DNA of 8,758 nt from Candidatus Bathyarchaeota archaeon (GCA_022865625.1 JALHTB010000048.1:1-8758); one strand, 5' to 3'. Positions 1 through 5,568 are shown, counted from the first letter of the stretch. Notes: generated by a model from the letters alone, not told the origin. Program-made: numbers and translations.

Positions 1-851
1 AGGTCATCGCGAATCCGGTTGGCTTCTGTCTCAGAAGTCAGTTGCTTGTCTTGGTACTTTTCCAGTCTGAGCACACTGCACAATGCGATCCAGAACTTCG
101 GTTCAAGCGGTGCAATGGCGATGTATTTCCGGTCCGCGGTCTCGTAGATGTTGTAGAATGGGGCCCCACCTGACAGGAATGACGATCCCCTCTCTGTCGA
201 TTCTCCGGCTAAGTGGAAGCTCATTGGCATAATCATCGAGGCGACTGCCGCATCCATGAGCGAGATGTCAATGAACTCGCCCTTGCCGGCCTTCTCTCTC
301 CTGTAGAGCGCCGCCGTGATCGCGATTGTGGCATACATTGCGGCTTGGATGTCCGAGACCTGTATTGCGGGGATGACGGGTGGGCCATCCTTTGATCCAG
401 TGGCTCCAATTGCTCCACTGTACGCGGTGTAGGTGAGATCATGACCAACCAGATCACGATAGGGTCCACTCTGCCCAAAACCAGAGATCGAGCAGTAGAT
501 GATCCGTTCGTTCACCTGACTGATTGCCTGATACCCGACGCCGAGTCTCTCCGCCACGCCCGGCCGGTAACTCTCGACAAAAACATCAGCCTTCGCCGCA
601 AGCTTGCGGAGAATCTCCTGCCCCTCAGCCTTCTTCAAGTTCAGCGTAATGCTACGCTTGTTCCGGTTGAGCATCAAGAAAGCGGAGCCGGTGTTTCCGA
701 GAAGAGGCGGTGCAGAGCGTGCATAGTCGCCGATTTCTGGCTGTTCGACCTTTATCACGTCAGCACCAAGATCGCCAAGTATCATCGTGCAAAGCGGACC
801 CGGCATAAGTCTACTCAAGTCTAGAACACGCAAGCGATCTAGCGGGGCCAT
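1..851 (-). CDS. CaiB/BaiF family, alpha-methylacyl-CoA racemase-like (3' end cut off)
   Basis: Reading leftward from ATG at 851, this gives 283 codons before the window edge removes the C-terminus. Family members (about 360-400 residues) either transfer CoA between acids or epimerise 2-methylacyl-CoA through an enolate. Visible family motifs are an N-terminal DLSRLMPGPLCTMILGDLGADVIKVE-type nucleotide/CoA segment (residues 11-36), NRNKRS (62-67), ESYRPG (93-98), and GFGQSGPY (124-131). The three residues used by alpha-methylacyl-CoA racemase appear conserved: His137 in GHDLTY, Asp167 in VSDIQA, and Glu250 in LEPKFW. Their spacing is close to that known for the Mycobacterium enzyme. I therefore favour racemase (branched-chain acyl-CoA metabolism, cytosolic) over CoA-transferase, although the family is hard to split by eye. 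An in-frame GTG six codons upstream is a less likely start. No neighbour in the window shares the pathway. The family is certain; the exact reaction is inferred. Confidence 0.9.
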   Translation of the reverse strand, partial: MAPLDRLRVLDLSRLMPGPLCTMILGDLGADVIKVEQPEIGDYARSAPPLLGNTGSAFLMLNRNKRSITLNLKKAEGQEILRKLAAKADVFVESYRPGVAERLGVGYQAISQVNERIIYCSISGFGQSGPYRDLVGHDLTYTAYSGAIGATGSKDGPPVIPAIQVSDIQAAMYATIAITAALYRREKAGKGEFIDISLMDAAVASMIMPMSFHLAGESTERGSSFLSGGAPFYNIYETADRKYIAIAPLEPKFWIALCSVLRLEKYQDKQLTSETEANRIRDD

Positions 852-966
852 TGGCGACTCGAGCCCCACATGGGAGGGTCGGGGAATATTACTGTGACCA
901 CGGCCACGTATGGAAAAGCGAACGCATTCAAACTCAGAGCATCCTGTAATGCGGAGCTGTGAATCG

Positions 967-1509
967 TCACTCGTGTATCAAGTCTTCCAGCATCTCAGAT
1001 GTGCCTTCGTCGCGTGCCCTCTTTCGGAGATCTTCGAGGTTGACCGGTGTGTACCTTAGGATGGCTTTGATGTCCTCCTTGTCGATCGCAGCTCTTTCTA
1101 GGCGAAGCGTAGCCTTGATCATTCTGAGCTTTGCGAGTATCAGAGAGTCCGGGGTCTGACAGAAGGTCGGTAACCCCAAGATAGAAGCCGTCTTTCGCTC
1201 CAACGTGCCGTCCATGAATATGATATCCAGAGTATGAGCGCTGTCTTCATCTCGAATGGTGATTATTCGATACTGCGACTGCCACGCAGCCTCCAGTCTC
1301 TGCTCTTCGACTGCAAGACTTGCACTTCTGAGCGCCTCTGCAAGCCTCGCAAGATCCTTCCGTGTAACTGCAACGGCCACGTCTACGTCCAACGTGGTTC
1401 GAGGGCGGCCATAGTAGCTTGAGGCCAGCGCTCCCGTCATCATATATGACAATTCGCTTCGATTGAGTGACCTTATCACGCGTCTTACGAATTCGTCGAA
1501 TTGGTCCAG
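967..1509 (-). CDS. stand-alone nucleotidyltransferase, possible toxin of a two-gene module
   Basis: A small DNA polymerase-beta-fold nucleotidyltransferase of the AbiEii/MNT-like kind. From a CTG start it is 180 residues. The core reads YMMTGALASSYYG (22-34) followed by RPRTTLDVDV (35-44), giving the metal-binding pair Asp41 and Asp43. A third candidate acidic residue is Asp95 in LDIIF. A helical tail with KLRM (127-130) and KEDIKAIL (144-151) is also typical. The usual G[GS] motif is GA here. CTG at 1509 is preferred because GAGGAA (1516-1521, minus) lies six bases upstream and because the added DQFDEFVRR supplies the helix that family members carry before the first strand. The standard start would be GTG at 1479 (170 residues), which has no ribosome-binding site. 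It follows the 60-residue gene with a three-base gap. Relatives act as NMP/AMP-transferring toxins or antitoxins; the substrate here is unknown. Confidence 0.82.
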   Translation of the reverse strand: MDQFDEFVRRVIRSLNRSELSYMMTGALASSYYGRPRTTLDVDVAVAVTRKDLARLAEALRSASLAVEEQRLEAAWQSQYRIITIRDEDSAHTLDIIFMDGTLERKTASILGLPTFCQTPDSLILAKLRMIKATLRLERAAIDKEDIKAILRYTPVNLEDLRKRARDEGTSEMLEDLIHE

Positions 1510-1512
1510 AGT

Positions 1513-1695
1513 CTATTCCTCAGGAGACGGTCTTCGGCCGAATGAGAACCTACGTCTCAAGAGAGAAATCAGCTGCTCCTCAGTGATCTCCGGATGAGTT
1601 TCTCTGATACCGTCTGCGCAGATCTGCACAACCACATTTGTCATTTCGATGGATAGCCTCACTCGGTCTTCAGGTCTCAGCGTCTCCCACGACAA
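1513..1695 (-). CDS. 60-residue conserved-looking protein paired with the nucleotidyltransferase
   Basis: TTG start at 1695, stop TAG at 1513-1515. The sequence looks helical and charged, with MSWETLRPEDRVRLSIEMT at the N-terminus, a central segment ICADGIRETHPEITEEQL, and an arginine-rich tail (LLRRRFSFGRRPSPEE). I do not recognise a named domain. Short proteins of this general shape (an N-terminal helix, CADGIR, then HPEITEEQL) occur in archaea next to nucleotidyltransferase genes, and that pairing is what is seen here. The stop codon is three bases from the proposed CTG start of the nucleotidyltransferase, and that gene's ribosome-binding site lies in its last codons, so the two are very likely co-transcribed and coupled. 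An antitoxin or accessory role is inferred only. It lacks the RX4-6H motif of HEPN partners. A TATA-like element lies about 40 bases upstream. Confidence 0.75.
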   Translation of the reverse strand: MSWETLRPEDRVRLSIEMTNVVVQICADGIRETHPEITEEQLISLLRRRFSFGRRPSPEE

Positions 1696-1730
1696 CCCTG
1701 CATCAGTCGAGTGGAATCACGGCTGGGTCT

Positions 1731-1744
1731 CTTTAACATATTTC
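1731..1744 (-). promoter_or_regulatory. TATA-like box for the 60-residue protein/nucleotidyltransferase pair
   Basis: On the minus strand this reads GAAATATGTTAAAG, an AT-rich block in otherwise mixed sequence, centred about 42 bases upstream of the TTG start at 1695. This would place transcription start roughly 15 bases ahead of the start codon. Recognised by position and composition only. Confidence 0.4.
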
Positions 1745-1768
1745 ATTCCAAATGGCGCAAGGGTGCAG

Positions 1769-1859
1769 TTGCCAGTGATGAGATGGCAAGAATGAGGTTG
1801 AGACAGAAACTCTTGGACGTCTCTTGATCGAGCCCAGCCCTCTGTGGGTTCCATCCCAC
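1769..1859. other. cluster of three short inverted repeats between two minus-strand genes
   Basis: Three stem-loops follow each other in a 163-base gap: TTGCCA/TGGCAA (1769-1774 with 1784-1789, nine-base loop), GAGAC/GTCTC (1800-1804 with 1819-1823), and GTGGG/CCCAC (1844-1848 with 1855-1859, six-base loop). The last one touches the stop codon of the upstream zinc-ribbon gene. They could form a structured 3' untranslated region or processing/termination zone for that gene, since the U-rich tracts typical of archaeal terminators are weak here. No coding potential was seen in the gap. Confidence 0.35.
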
Positions 1860-2020
1860 TACGGCGTGGCCATGACCATTAGTTTGCCTTCAGAGAAATA
1901 TCCCTTCAAGCCACACAGCTGACACACGGCCCCCAATCGGAACCCAGAGTCCTCCTCATAGTAGACGTTTAAGGAGTCTCTAAGGCATCTTGGGCATCGG
2001 TTTCCTGAACTCTTCTCCAT
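1859..2020 (-). CDS. small zinc-ribbon protein, 53 residues
   Basis: ATG at 2020 to TAG at 1859-1861. It encodes a basic N-terminus, then CPRC (residues 9-12) and CQLC (33-36) separated by 20 residues (LRDSLNVYYEEDSGFRLGAV), followed by GLKGYFSEGK. Two CxxC knuckles at this spacing form a typical rubredoxin-like/zinc-ribbon fold binding one zinc ion. The sequence between the knuckles has the beta-strand alternation expected of such ribbons (LNVYYEEDSGFRLGAV). Proteins like this often bind nucleic acid or act as small subunits in archaeal information-processing complexes, but no specific family is recognised. A TATA-like box lies about 34 bases upstream of the ATG, implying a very short leader. 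It is divergent from the ZPR1 cluster. It is short enough to be overlooked by length-based gene finding, yet the motif and promoter make it credible. Confidence 0.72.
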   Translation of the reverse strand: MEKSSGNRCPRCLRDSLNVYYEEDSGFRLGAVCQLCGLKGYFSEGKLMVMATP

Positions 2021-2050
2021 CACTATTCAGGAGAGTTATGACTAGGCTTC

Positions 2051-2057
2051 GATATAG
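2051..2057 (-). promoter_or_regulatory. TATA-like box for the 53-residue zinc-ribbon gene
   Basis: CTATATC on the minus strand, centred about 34 bases from the ATG at 2020. With the usual archaeal distance of about 26 bases from TATA to transcription start, the leader would be under ten bases. Confidence 0.42.
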
Positions 2058-2104
2058 CCACGAGACATAGCTGAAACTATTGACTGCGGCTCGTCATGTA
2101 AGTG

Positions 2105-2112
2105 CTTTTAGA
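2105..2112 (+). promoter_or_regulatory. TATA-like box for the ZPR1-Lsm-nuclease cluster
   Basis: CTTTTAGA, centred about 35 bases ahead of the TTG start at 2143. This predicts a nearly leaderless transcript, and supports the TTG rather than any later codon as the first codon of ZPR1. Confidence 0.38.
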
Positions 2113-2142
2113 AGCCCTGAGATACTTCTGTGGGAAGTCTGA

Positions 2143-2772
2143 TTGTTTTCAGCGGCGCCGAATGCTACCGAGCCTCCGACAGTTTTGACGACTCGCGAGT
2201 ATCGGCTAGCTGAGGCCCCCTGTCCCGCCTGTAACACTGTGGGGCTTGACGTAACCGAGGTTGAGTATGAAGTCGAGAGCTTCGGCCCGGCCATCATGTC
2301 CGTGATCTCCTGCAAGTCTTGTGGCTTCAAGCACACTGACGTTTTCTCTCTCTCAACTCATGACCCAACGGCCACGAGTCTGAAGGTGGCGTCGACTGAA
2401 GATCTGAAGATCCGTATTGTCCGCGGTAGCACAGCCACGATTCTAGTACCTGAGCTTGGCGTCACGATCCAACCCGGCCAGAACAATGAGGGGTTCATTT
2501 CCAATGTTGAAGGAGTACTTGTGAGAATCGAAGAAGTGCTGAGGTTTCTGGTGCGCTCGCTTGAGGGACAGAAGAAGCAGCGAGCGAAGTCGGTGCTGAG
2601 CAAAGTTGAAAAAGCGAGAGAAGGCAGGTCAAGATTCACGCTCATACTGAAGGATCCTTCTGGCAACAGTACGATCGCCTCGGAGAAAGCGAAAAAGCGA
2701 AAGATGAATGTAAGGGAACTGAACAGGCTCAAGCTCGGCGAGCACGCAATCGCAGCAAGGAAGAGATCTTAG
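2143..2772 (+). CDS. ZPR1-family zinc-finger protein (archaeal form)
   Basis: 209 residues from TTG at 2143; a stop codon lies directly upstream, so no longer reading is possible. The N-terminal C4 zinc finger is CPAC (27-30) and CKSC (57-60), followed by GFKHTDV, the signature of ZPR1 fingers (CxxCGF-K). The region after it (about 70-165) corresponds to the beta-rich ZPR1 domain, with ELGVTIQPG (104-112) and SNVEGVLVRIEEVL (120-133) resembling the conserved core. The C-terminus (from about residue 165) is lysine/arginine-rich and probably disordered or nucleic-acid binding. Eukaryotic ZPR1 acts as a chaperone for elongation factor eEF1A; archaeal versions have one such module and their role is less clear, so a translation-factor chaperone role is inferred. 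It is the first gene of a tight plus-strand cluster; the next start follows after one base. Confidence 0.9.
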   Translation: MFSAAPNATEPPTVLTTREYRLAEAPCPACNTVGLDVTEVEYEVESFGPAIMSVISCKSCGFKHTDVFSLSTHDPTATSLKVASTEDLKIRIVRGSTATILVPELGVTIQPGQNNEGFISNVEGVLVRIEEVLRFLVRSLEGQKKQRAKSVLSKVEKAREGRSRFTLILKDPSGNSTIASEKAKKRKMNVRELNRLKLGEHAIAARKRS

Positions 2773-2773
2773 C

Positions 2774-3067
2774 TTGTCTTCTTCAAGACCGACACTTTTC
2801 CACTTACTTGAGAAACTCGTCGGGAAACGCGTGCTCGTAGTTGTGGAGCGCGACTTTGGATATGAGGGAGAACTAACCGTCATCTCTCATCATCCTCCAG
2901 GCATATGGATCTCAGACGCAGAAGCGATAGTCTTACGCTCAACGGTGGTGAATCCGGTTCCGCAGATTGTGAGCAAAGAGAAGAAGCATGAGCTCTTTCT
3001 GAATCTGAACTCAGTACTTAGAATCGAGGCAGCACCCGAAAGTGGAAAGACGAGTGAAAGAAAATAG
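2774..3067 (+). CDS. Lsm/Sm-like small protein
   Basis: 97 residues from TTG at 2774, one base after the ZPR1 stop. Residues 17-50 (GKRVLVVVERDFGYEGEL, then VISHHPPGIWISDAE) match the Sm1 pattern: GKxVxVxL, a turn with an aromatic-glycine pair, xGxL, and a hydrophobic strand ending in DAE. LNLNSVLRIE (77-86) sits where the short Sm2 strand would be. The canonical Sm2 arginine-glycine and the DxxMN RNA-contact motif of classical archaeal Lsm proteins are not present, so this is a divergent member. Family members form rings that bind U-rich RNA. The longer linker between the motifs (about residues 51-76, including STVVNPVPQIVSKEKK) is distinctive. Its position between ZPR1 and a beta-CASP nuclease fits an RNA-processing role, which is inferred. 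The tail (ESGKTSERK) is polar and overlaps the next gene. Confidence 0.72.
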   Translation: MSSSRPTLFHLLEKLVGKRVLVVVERDFGYEGELTVISHHPPGIWISDAEAIVLRSTVVNPVPQIVSKEKKHELFLNLNSVLRIEAAPESGKTSERK

Positions 3068-4079
3068 TGTGGGCTGGCTCGGCGGTGTTGTGATCAACAC
3101 CGACGATGGGAGGATGGTTTTCGATCCGCAGGCAGCCCGCAGCATGGAGCGAGACGCGCACATATTCATCTCGCACGCTCACTCGGATCACACGCTCGGA
3201 TTCCACTCAAGCGTCATGAAGTACTCCACGAAGGAGACGCGGAGAATCTACGAGAAGCTGAGAGACAAGACGGTACGAAATTGGCGTCCAGTCGAGTATG
3301 GACGAAAATTGCGCATCGGTGATACTGAGGTGCTCCCACTCAACGCAGGCCACATGCTCGGTTCTGCACAGTTCAAGGTCATCACAAGAGAACACACCTA
3401 CGTCTACACAGGCGATCTAAACTGCGTCAAAACGCTAACAACTGAACCTGCTGATATTCCTGAGTGTGACACTCTAGTTATCGAAGCGACCTACGGGGAT
3501 CCAAACTTCATCTTTCCACGACGAGAGAGAACGTACGCAAAGATCGTGAACTGGGCGCTCCGCGAAATCAAAGACGGACACATGCCAACCTTCCATGTCT
3601 ACTCGTCAGGAAAGTCGCAGGAGATTGTTAGATTATTCAACGTCTACACGAAGCTACCAGTGGTCTGCGCCCGGATTGTTGGCAAAGCGAACGAAGCATA
3701 CAGTGAATCTGGGATCAACCTCTCATTCGTGGAAGCTGACACAACTGAGGGAAGGGCTCTAATTCGCAAAGGCAACTGCGTCTACGTCACGACAACAGGA
3801 AGCAACTCACGCGTTCCAACTCACGCGTCGGAAGCGATGGCGACGGGGTGGGCGGTCCGCTTCGGTTCAGGAAGCTACGCATCATTTCCACTCAGCAGCC
3901 ACGCCGGTTTTGACCAGCTTGTGAGATACGTCGACAGGACAGGAGCGAGACGCGTCTACATCTTCACAGGCTACAGCGAGTTGATCTCAAAGCATCTGAG
4001 AAAAGAGTTGAAGGTCGAGGCCGACCCGCTTCCTCTGCTGTCCCAGAGAAGCATTCTCGACTTCCAGAACGAATCGTGA
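3042..4079 (+). CDS. beta-CASP metallo-beta-lactamase-fold nuclease
   Basis: 345 residues from GTG at 3042. The metal-binding motifs are HAHSDH (45-50), GHMLGS (103-108), TGDLN (123-127) and EATYGDP (148-154). The beta-CASP part shows SSGKSQE (188-194), an SSHAGF block (285-290, His287) and a TGYS turn (309-312). This is the layout of mRNA 3'-end-processing (CPSF-like), SNM1-like and ligase-associated exonucleases, all of which hydrolyse DNA or RNA phosphodiesters with two zinc ions. The length of about 340 without KH domains fits the short archaeal forms, but not aCPSF1. Starts at GTG 3054 or GTG 3069 are also possible; 3069 would follow the Lsm stop after one base, mirroring the ZPR1-Lsm junction. 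With 3042 the gene overlaps the Lsm gene by 26 bases. Substrate (RNA or DNA) cannot be told from sequence. Confidence 0.92.
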   Translation: MERRVKENSVGWLGGVVINTDDGRMVFDPQAARSMERDAHIFISHAHSDHTLGFHSSVMKYSTKETRRIYEKLRDKTVRNWRPVEYGRKLRIGDTEVLPLNAGHMLGSAQFKVITREHTYVYTGDLNCVKTLTTEPADIPECDTLVIEATYGDPNFIFPRRERTYAKIVNWALREIKDGHMPTFHVYSSGKSQEIVRLFNVYTKLPVVCARIVGKANEAYSESGINLSFVEADTTEGRALIRKGNCVYVTTTGSNSRVPTHASEAMATGWAVRFGSGSYASFPLSSHAGFDQLVRYVDRTGARRVYIFTGYSELISKHLRKELKVEADPLPLLSQRSILDFQNES

Positions 4080-4083
4080 ATGC

Positions 4084-4260
4084 CTACTTGGCCGTCATGT
4101 AGGCGAAGAGGCTGACCGCAATCAACGCAACTGCCAGGATCATGACGAGTTCTGGGCGCACCTTGACTCCTGGAGTGTCTTCCTCGAAGAATCTCAATAG
4201 TCCAGCGCTTGCAGCTGGCATTGGGGCTTCGCTCTTCCGTCGCTTCTCTCGTCTGCTCAA
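4084..4260 (-). CDS. secG: Sec61-beta / SecG preprotein translocase subunit
   Basis: 58 residues from TTG at 4260. A basic, arginine/lysine-rich cytoplasmic head (SRREKRRKSEAP) is followed by the hallmark SAGLLRFFEEDTPGVKVRPE (residues 18-37, matching the archaeal motif of SAGL-RFFEE, then KP-P) and one membrane segment at about 38-54 (LVMILAVALIAVSLFAY). This is the small tail-anchored subunit of the SecYE translocon, with the N-terminus in the cytosol. The length matches archaeal homologues. It is tail to tail with the beta-CASP gene, with four bases between the stops. A TATA-like element lies about 40 bases upstream of the start. A longer reading of the same strand in another frame (3971-4270) is a shadow. 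TTG is the only in-frame standard start before the motif block. Confidence 0.9.
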   Translation of the reverse strand: MSRREKRRKSEAPMPAASAGLLRFFEEDTPGVKVRPELVMILAVALIAVSLFAYMTAK

Positions 4261-4296
4261 GTACGGACACCTGAGGGACTGACCGAGCAGGGCATC

Positions 4297-4304
4297 CTCT
4301 TAAA
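4297..4304 (-). promoter_or_regulatory. TATA-like box for secG
   Basis: Minus strand TTTAAGAG, centred about 40 bases before the TTG at 4260, within the gap after the DUF457-type gene. Confidence 0.42.
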
Positions 4305-4324
4305 CCTTAACGCAGCGCCAAACC

Positions 4325-5029
4325 TTACGCGTTAGGAATTGAGTAGATGATTCTTCTGTCCACCCACGGTAGCACAAGAATCAGAATGAGGAACGGCAAT
4401 CCGACGCCTGCGTAGACGAGCAACCACTGACCTGCTAAAGGCGCTGTAAGATCATAGGCAACCATCCCAAGGAAGGCGGCAATTGACGCGACAGCTGACG
4501 GAATCAGCAGTCTTTCGCGCGTCTTGTATTTCTTTGCGAGCTTGTGGAGGGCATAGAAGAATATTGCCGCGAATAGGAAATCCATCGTCTGATCCAAGTA
4601 TGCCCAGATTCCCGGCAAGGACCAGATCAAACCGAACCTCTCAGTCGTCAGCGGCCAGAGCAGAGATATGCCGACCTCGTATGGCAGATCCAATAGGATG
4701 TGAATGAGCATGCCCACTGAGATTCCGAAGAGACCACTGCCGACGCTCTCGCTCCAGCGTGTCCTCCAGAGCAAGAGTCCAATCAAAGCGAGAGCTAGTA
4801 TCGTGAATAGGCTGTGAGTAAGGGTGCGGTGTGGTGCCACCGCTTGTTGCATGTTTCCTCCTGCTGCGATGATCACGATTGAGATGAGCAAGTCAACGTC
4901 TGGGAGAAGTGGGCCCCAGACGATGCCGAAGCGCATGGTTCGTGTTCCAGCGTCTCCTAAGAATGTGCGTCCGCGCGTGGCTAGTGCGACACCGATTCCG
5001 ACAAGTCCGTGAAGCCCGGTCCAGACCAT
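4325..5029 (-). CDS. membrane-bound metal-dependent hydrolase (YdjM/DUF457 family)
   Basis: 234 residues from ATG at 5029. Diagnostic residues are His7, LPDVD (42-46), HRTLTHS (67-73), His110 and Asp114 in HILLD, and LLWPL (123-127), which together give the metal ligands of the YdjM-type hydrolases, formerly DUF457. About five hydrophobic segments (near 40-57, 74-88, 97-114, 150-163, 176-192 and 203-221) make it an integral membrane protein with the site near the cytoplasmic face. Bacterial YdjM is LexA-regulated; the substrate of the family is unknown, and a lipid- or phosphate-ester hydrolysis role is only inferred. A strong TATA box and a short leader precede it. It ends just upstream of secG on the same strand, 64 bases away, with an extra TATA box between, so read-through or separate transcription are both possible. 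Confidence 0.88.
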   Translation of the reverse strand: MVWTGLHGLVGIGVALATRGRTFLGDAGTRTMRFGIVWGPLLPDVDLLISIVIIAAGGNMQQAVAPHRTLTHSLFTILALALIGLLLWRTRWSESVGSGLFGISVGMLIHILLDLPYEVGISLLWPLTTERFGLIWSLPGIWAYLDQTMDFLFAAIFFYALHKLAKKYKTRERLLIPSAVASIAAFLGMVAYDLTAPLAGQWLLVYAGVGLPFLILILVLPWVDRRIIYSIPNA

Positions 5030-5058
5030 CCTGCTTCACGTAGACTGTAATCGATTCA

Positions 5059-5068
5059 CTTTTTATAG
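5059..5068 (-). promoter_or_regulatory. TATA box for the YdjM/DUF457-type hydrolase
   Basis: Minus strand CTATAAAAAG, a textbook archaeal TATA box, centred about 34 bases before the ATG at 5029. A transcription start about eight bases ahead of the ATG is expected. This is the clearest promoter in the window. Confidence 0.65.
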
Positions 5069-5160
5069 TAGTCTTGCTCTCTTGCGTGCTCAGTATACCG
5101 AAGATCTTACCTGCGTGGATGACGGAGGGCCGCGTGGCTTCTGCCGGTTATCGAGGCGAG

Positions 5161-5178
5161 TATTATCTTTCGTATAAC
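5161..5178 (+). promoter_or_regulatory. TATA-like region for the CxxC-x17-CxxC gene
   Basis: Two overlapping candidates, TATTATCT (5161-5168) and CGTATAAC (5171-5178), precede the ATG at 5207. The first is the better placed if a short leader includes the GGTGG (5193-5197) ribosome-binding site nine bases before the ATG. Confidence 0.4.
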
Positions 5179-5206
5179 TAGAGAATAGGGATGGTGGAAT
5201 GCGAGT

Positions 5207-5350
5207 ATGGGTTATGAGAGACGTGCCCCGAGGCAAATGACGAAAGTCAAATGCTCCGAGTGCGGCGCAGAAACGGAAGTACCGTTTGTGCCGACGGCGG
5301 GCAGACCAGTCTACTGTAGAGAGTGCTTCCAGAAGCACCGAAGGTATTAG
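5207..5350 (+). CDS. CxxC-x17-CxxC small zinc-binding protein, 47 residues
   Basis: ATG at 5207, TAG at 5348-5350. CSEC (16-19) and CREC (37-40) are exactly 17 residues apart, with GAETEVPFVPTAGRPVY between them, matching the CxxC-x17-CxxC domain (TIGR04272-like) found in archaea and some bacteria as a one-domain protein or a tail. It binds one zinc ion. The N-terminal MGYERRAPRQMTKVK is basic, and the C-terminus is KHRRY, so nucleic-acid contact is likely but not demonstrated. GGTGG (5193-5197) lies nine bases upstream and is consistent with archaeal anti-Shine-Dalgarno pairing. A T-rich terminator follows at 5381-5400. It is a single-gene unit, divergent from the DUF457-type gene. No other in-frame start exists between the upstream stop and this ATG. 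Confidence 0.8.
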   Translation: MGYERRAPRQMTKVKCSECGAETEVPFVPTAGRPVYCRECFQKHRRY

Positions 5351-5380
5351 GCAAACGGCCTAGAATCGGGATCTGCTAGA

Positions 5381-5400
5381 TTTTCTTCTTTCTTGTTTTT
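5381..5400 (+). terminator. T-rich termination tract after the CxxC-x17-CxxC gene
   Basis: Twenty bases of T and C with one G (5381-5400), starting 30 bases after the stop codon. Runs of this type are sufficient to release archaeal RNA polymerase. The short stretch after it (5401-5568) holds no convincing gene of its own. Confidence 0.6.
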
Positions 5401-5568
5401 CAACCCTGAAATGCTGATGTCGCTCCGGCGCATCGGTCGTGGTTTTCTGTTCGACGAATGGAAGCCTCAATATACTCGGAAGGGACTCCTCTTTGTTCAA
5501 GATAGGAGAGATTCGAGATACCGCGTTACAAACGACCGGGCATCGGCGAAGACGAAGTCAAGGAGAGA

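Noticed and set aside
441..824. 127-codon plus-strand open frame
   Set aside because: It is the complement shadow of the racemase-like gene, which has a full set of family motifs.
1775..1830. Possible C/D-box guide RNA, from GTGATGA (1775-1781), a perfect C-box match
   Set aside because: No CTGA D box or D' box follows within about 60 bases, and the C-box match falls in the loop of a simple hairpin.
1844..1860. tRNA T-arm-like GTGGG-TTCCATC-CCAC
   Set aside because: The loop lacks the required purine after TTC, no acceptor, D or anticodon arms can be paired around it, and it overlaps the end of the zinc-ribbon gene.
3971..4270. 99-codon open frame on the minus strand
   Set aside because: Overlaps the secG frame and the nuclease gene, and its translation has no family features.
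5086..5180. 31-codon open frame from GTG 5086
   Set aside because: Too short, no motif, and it overlaps the promoter region of the CxxC gene.
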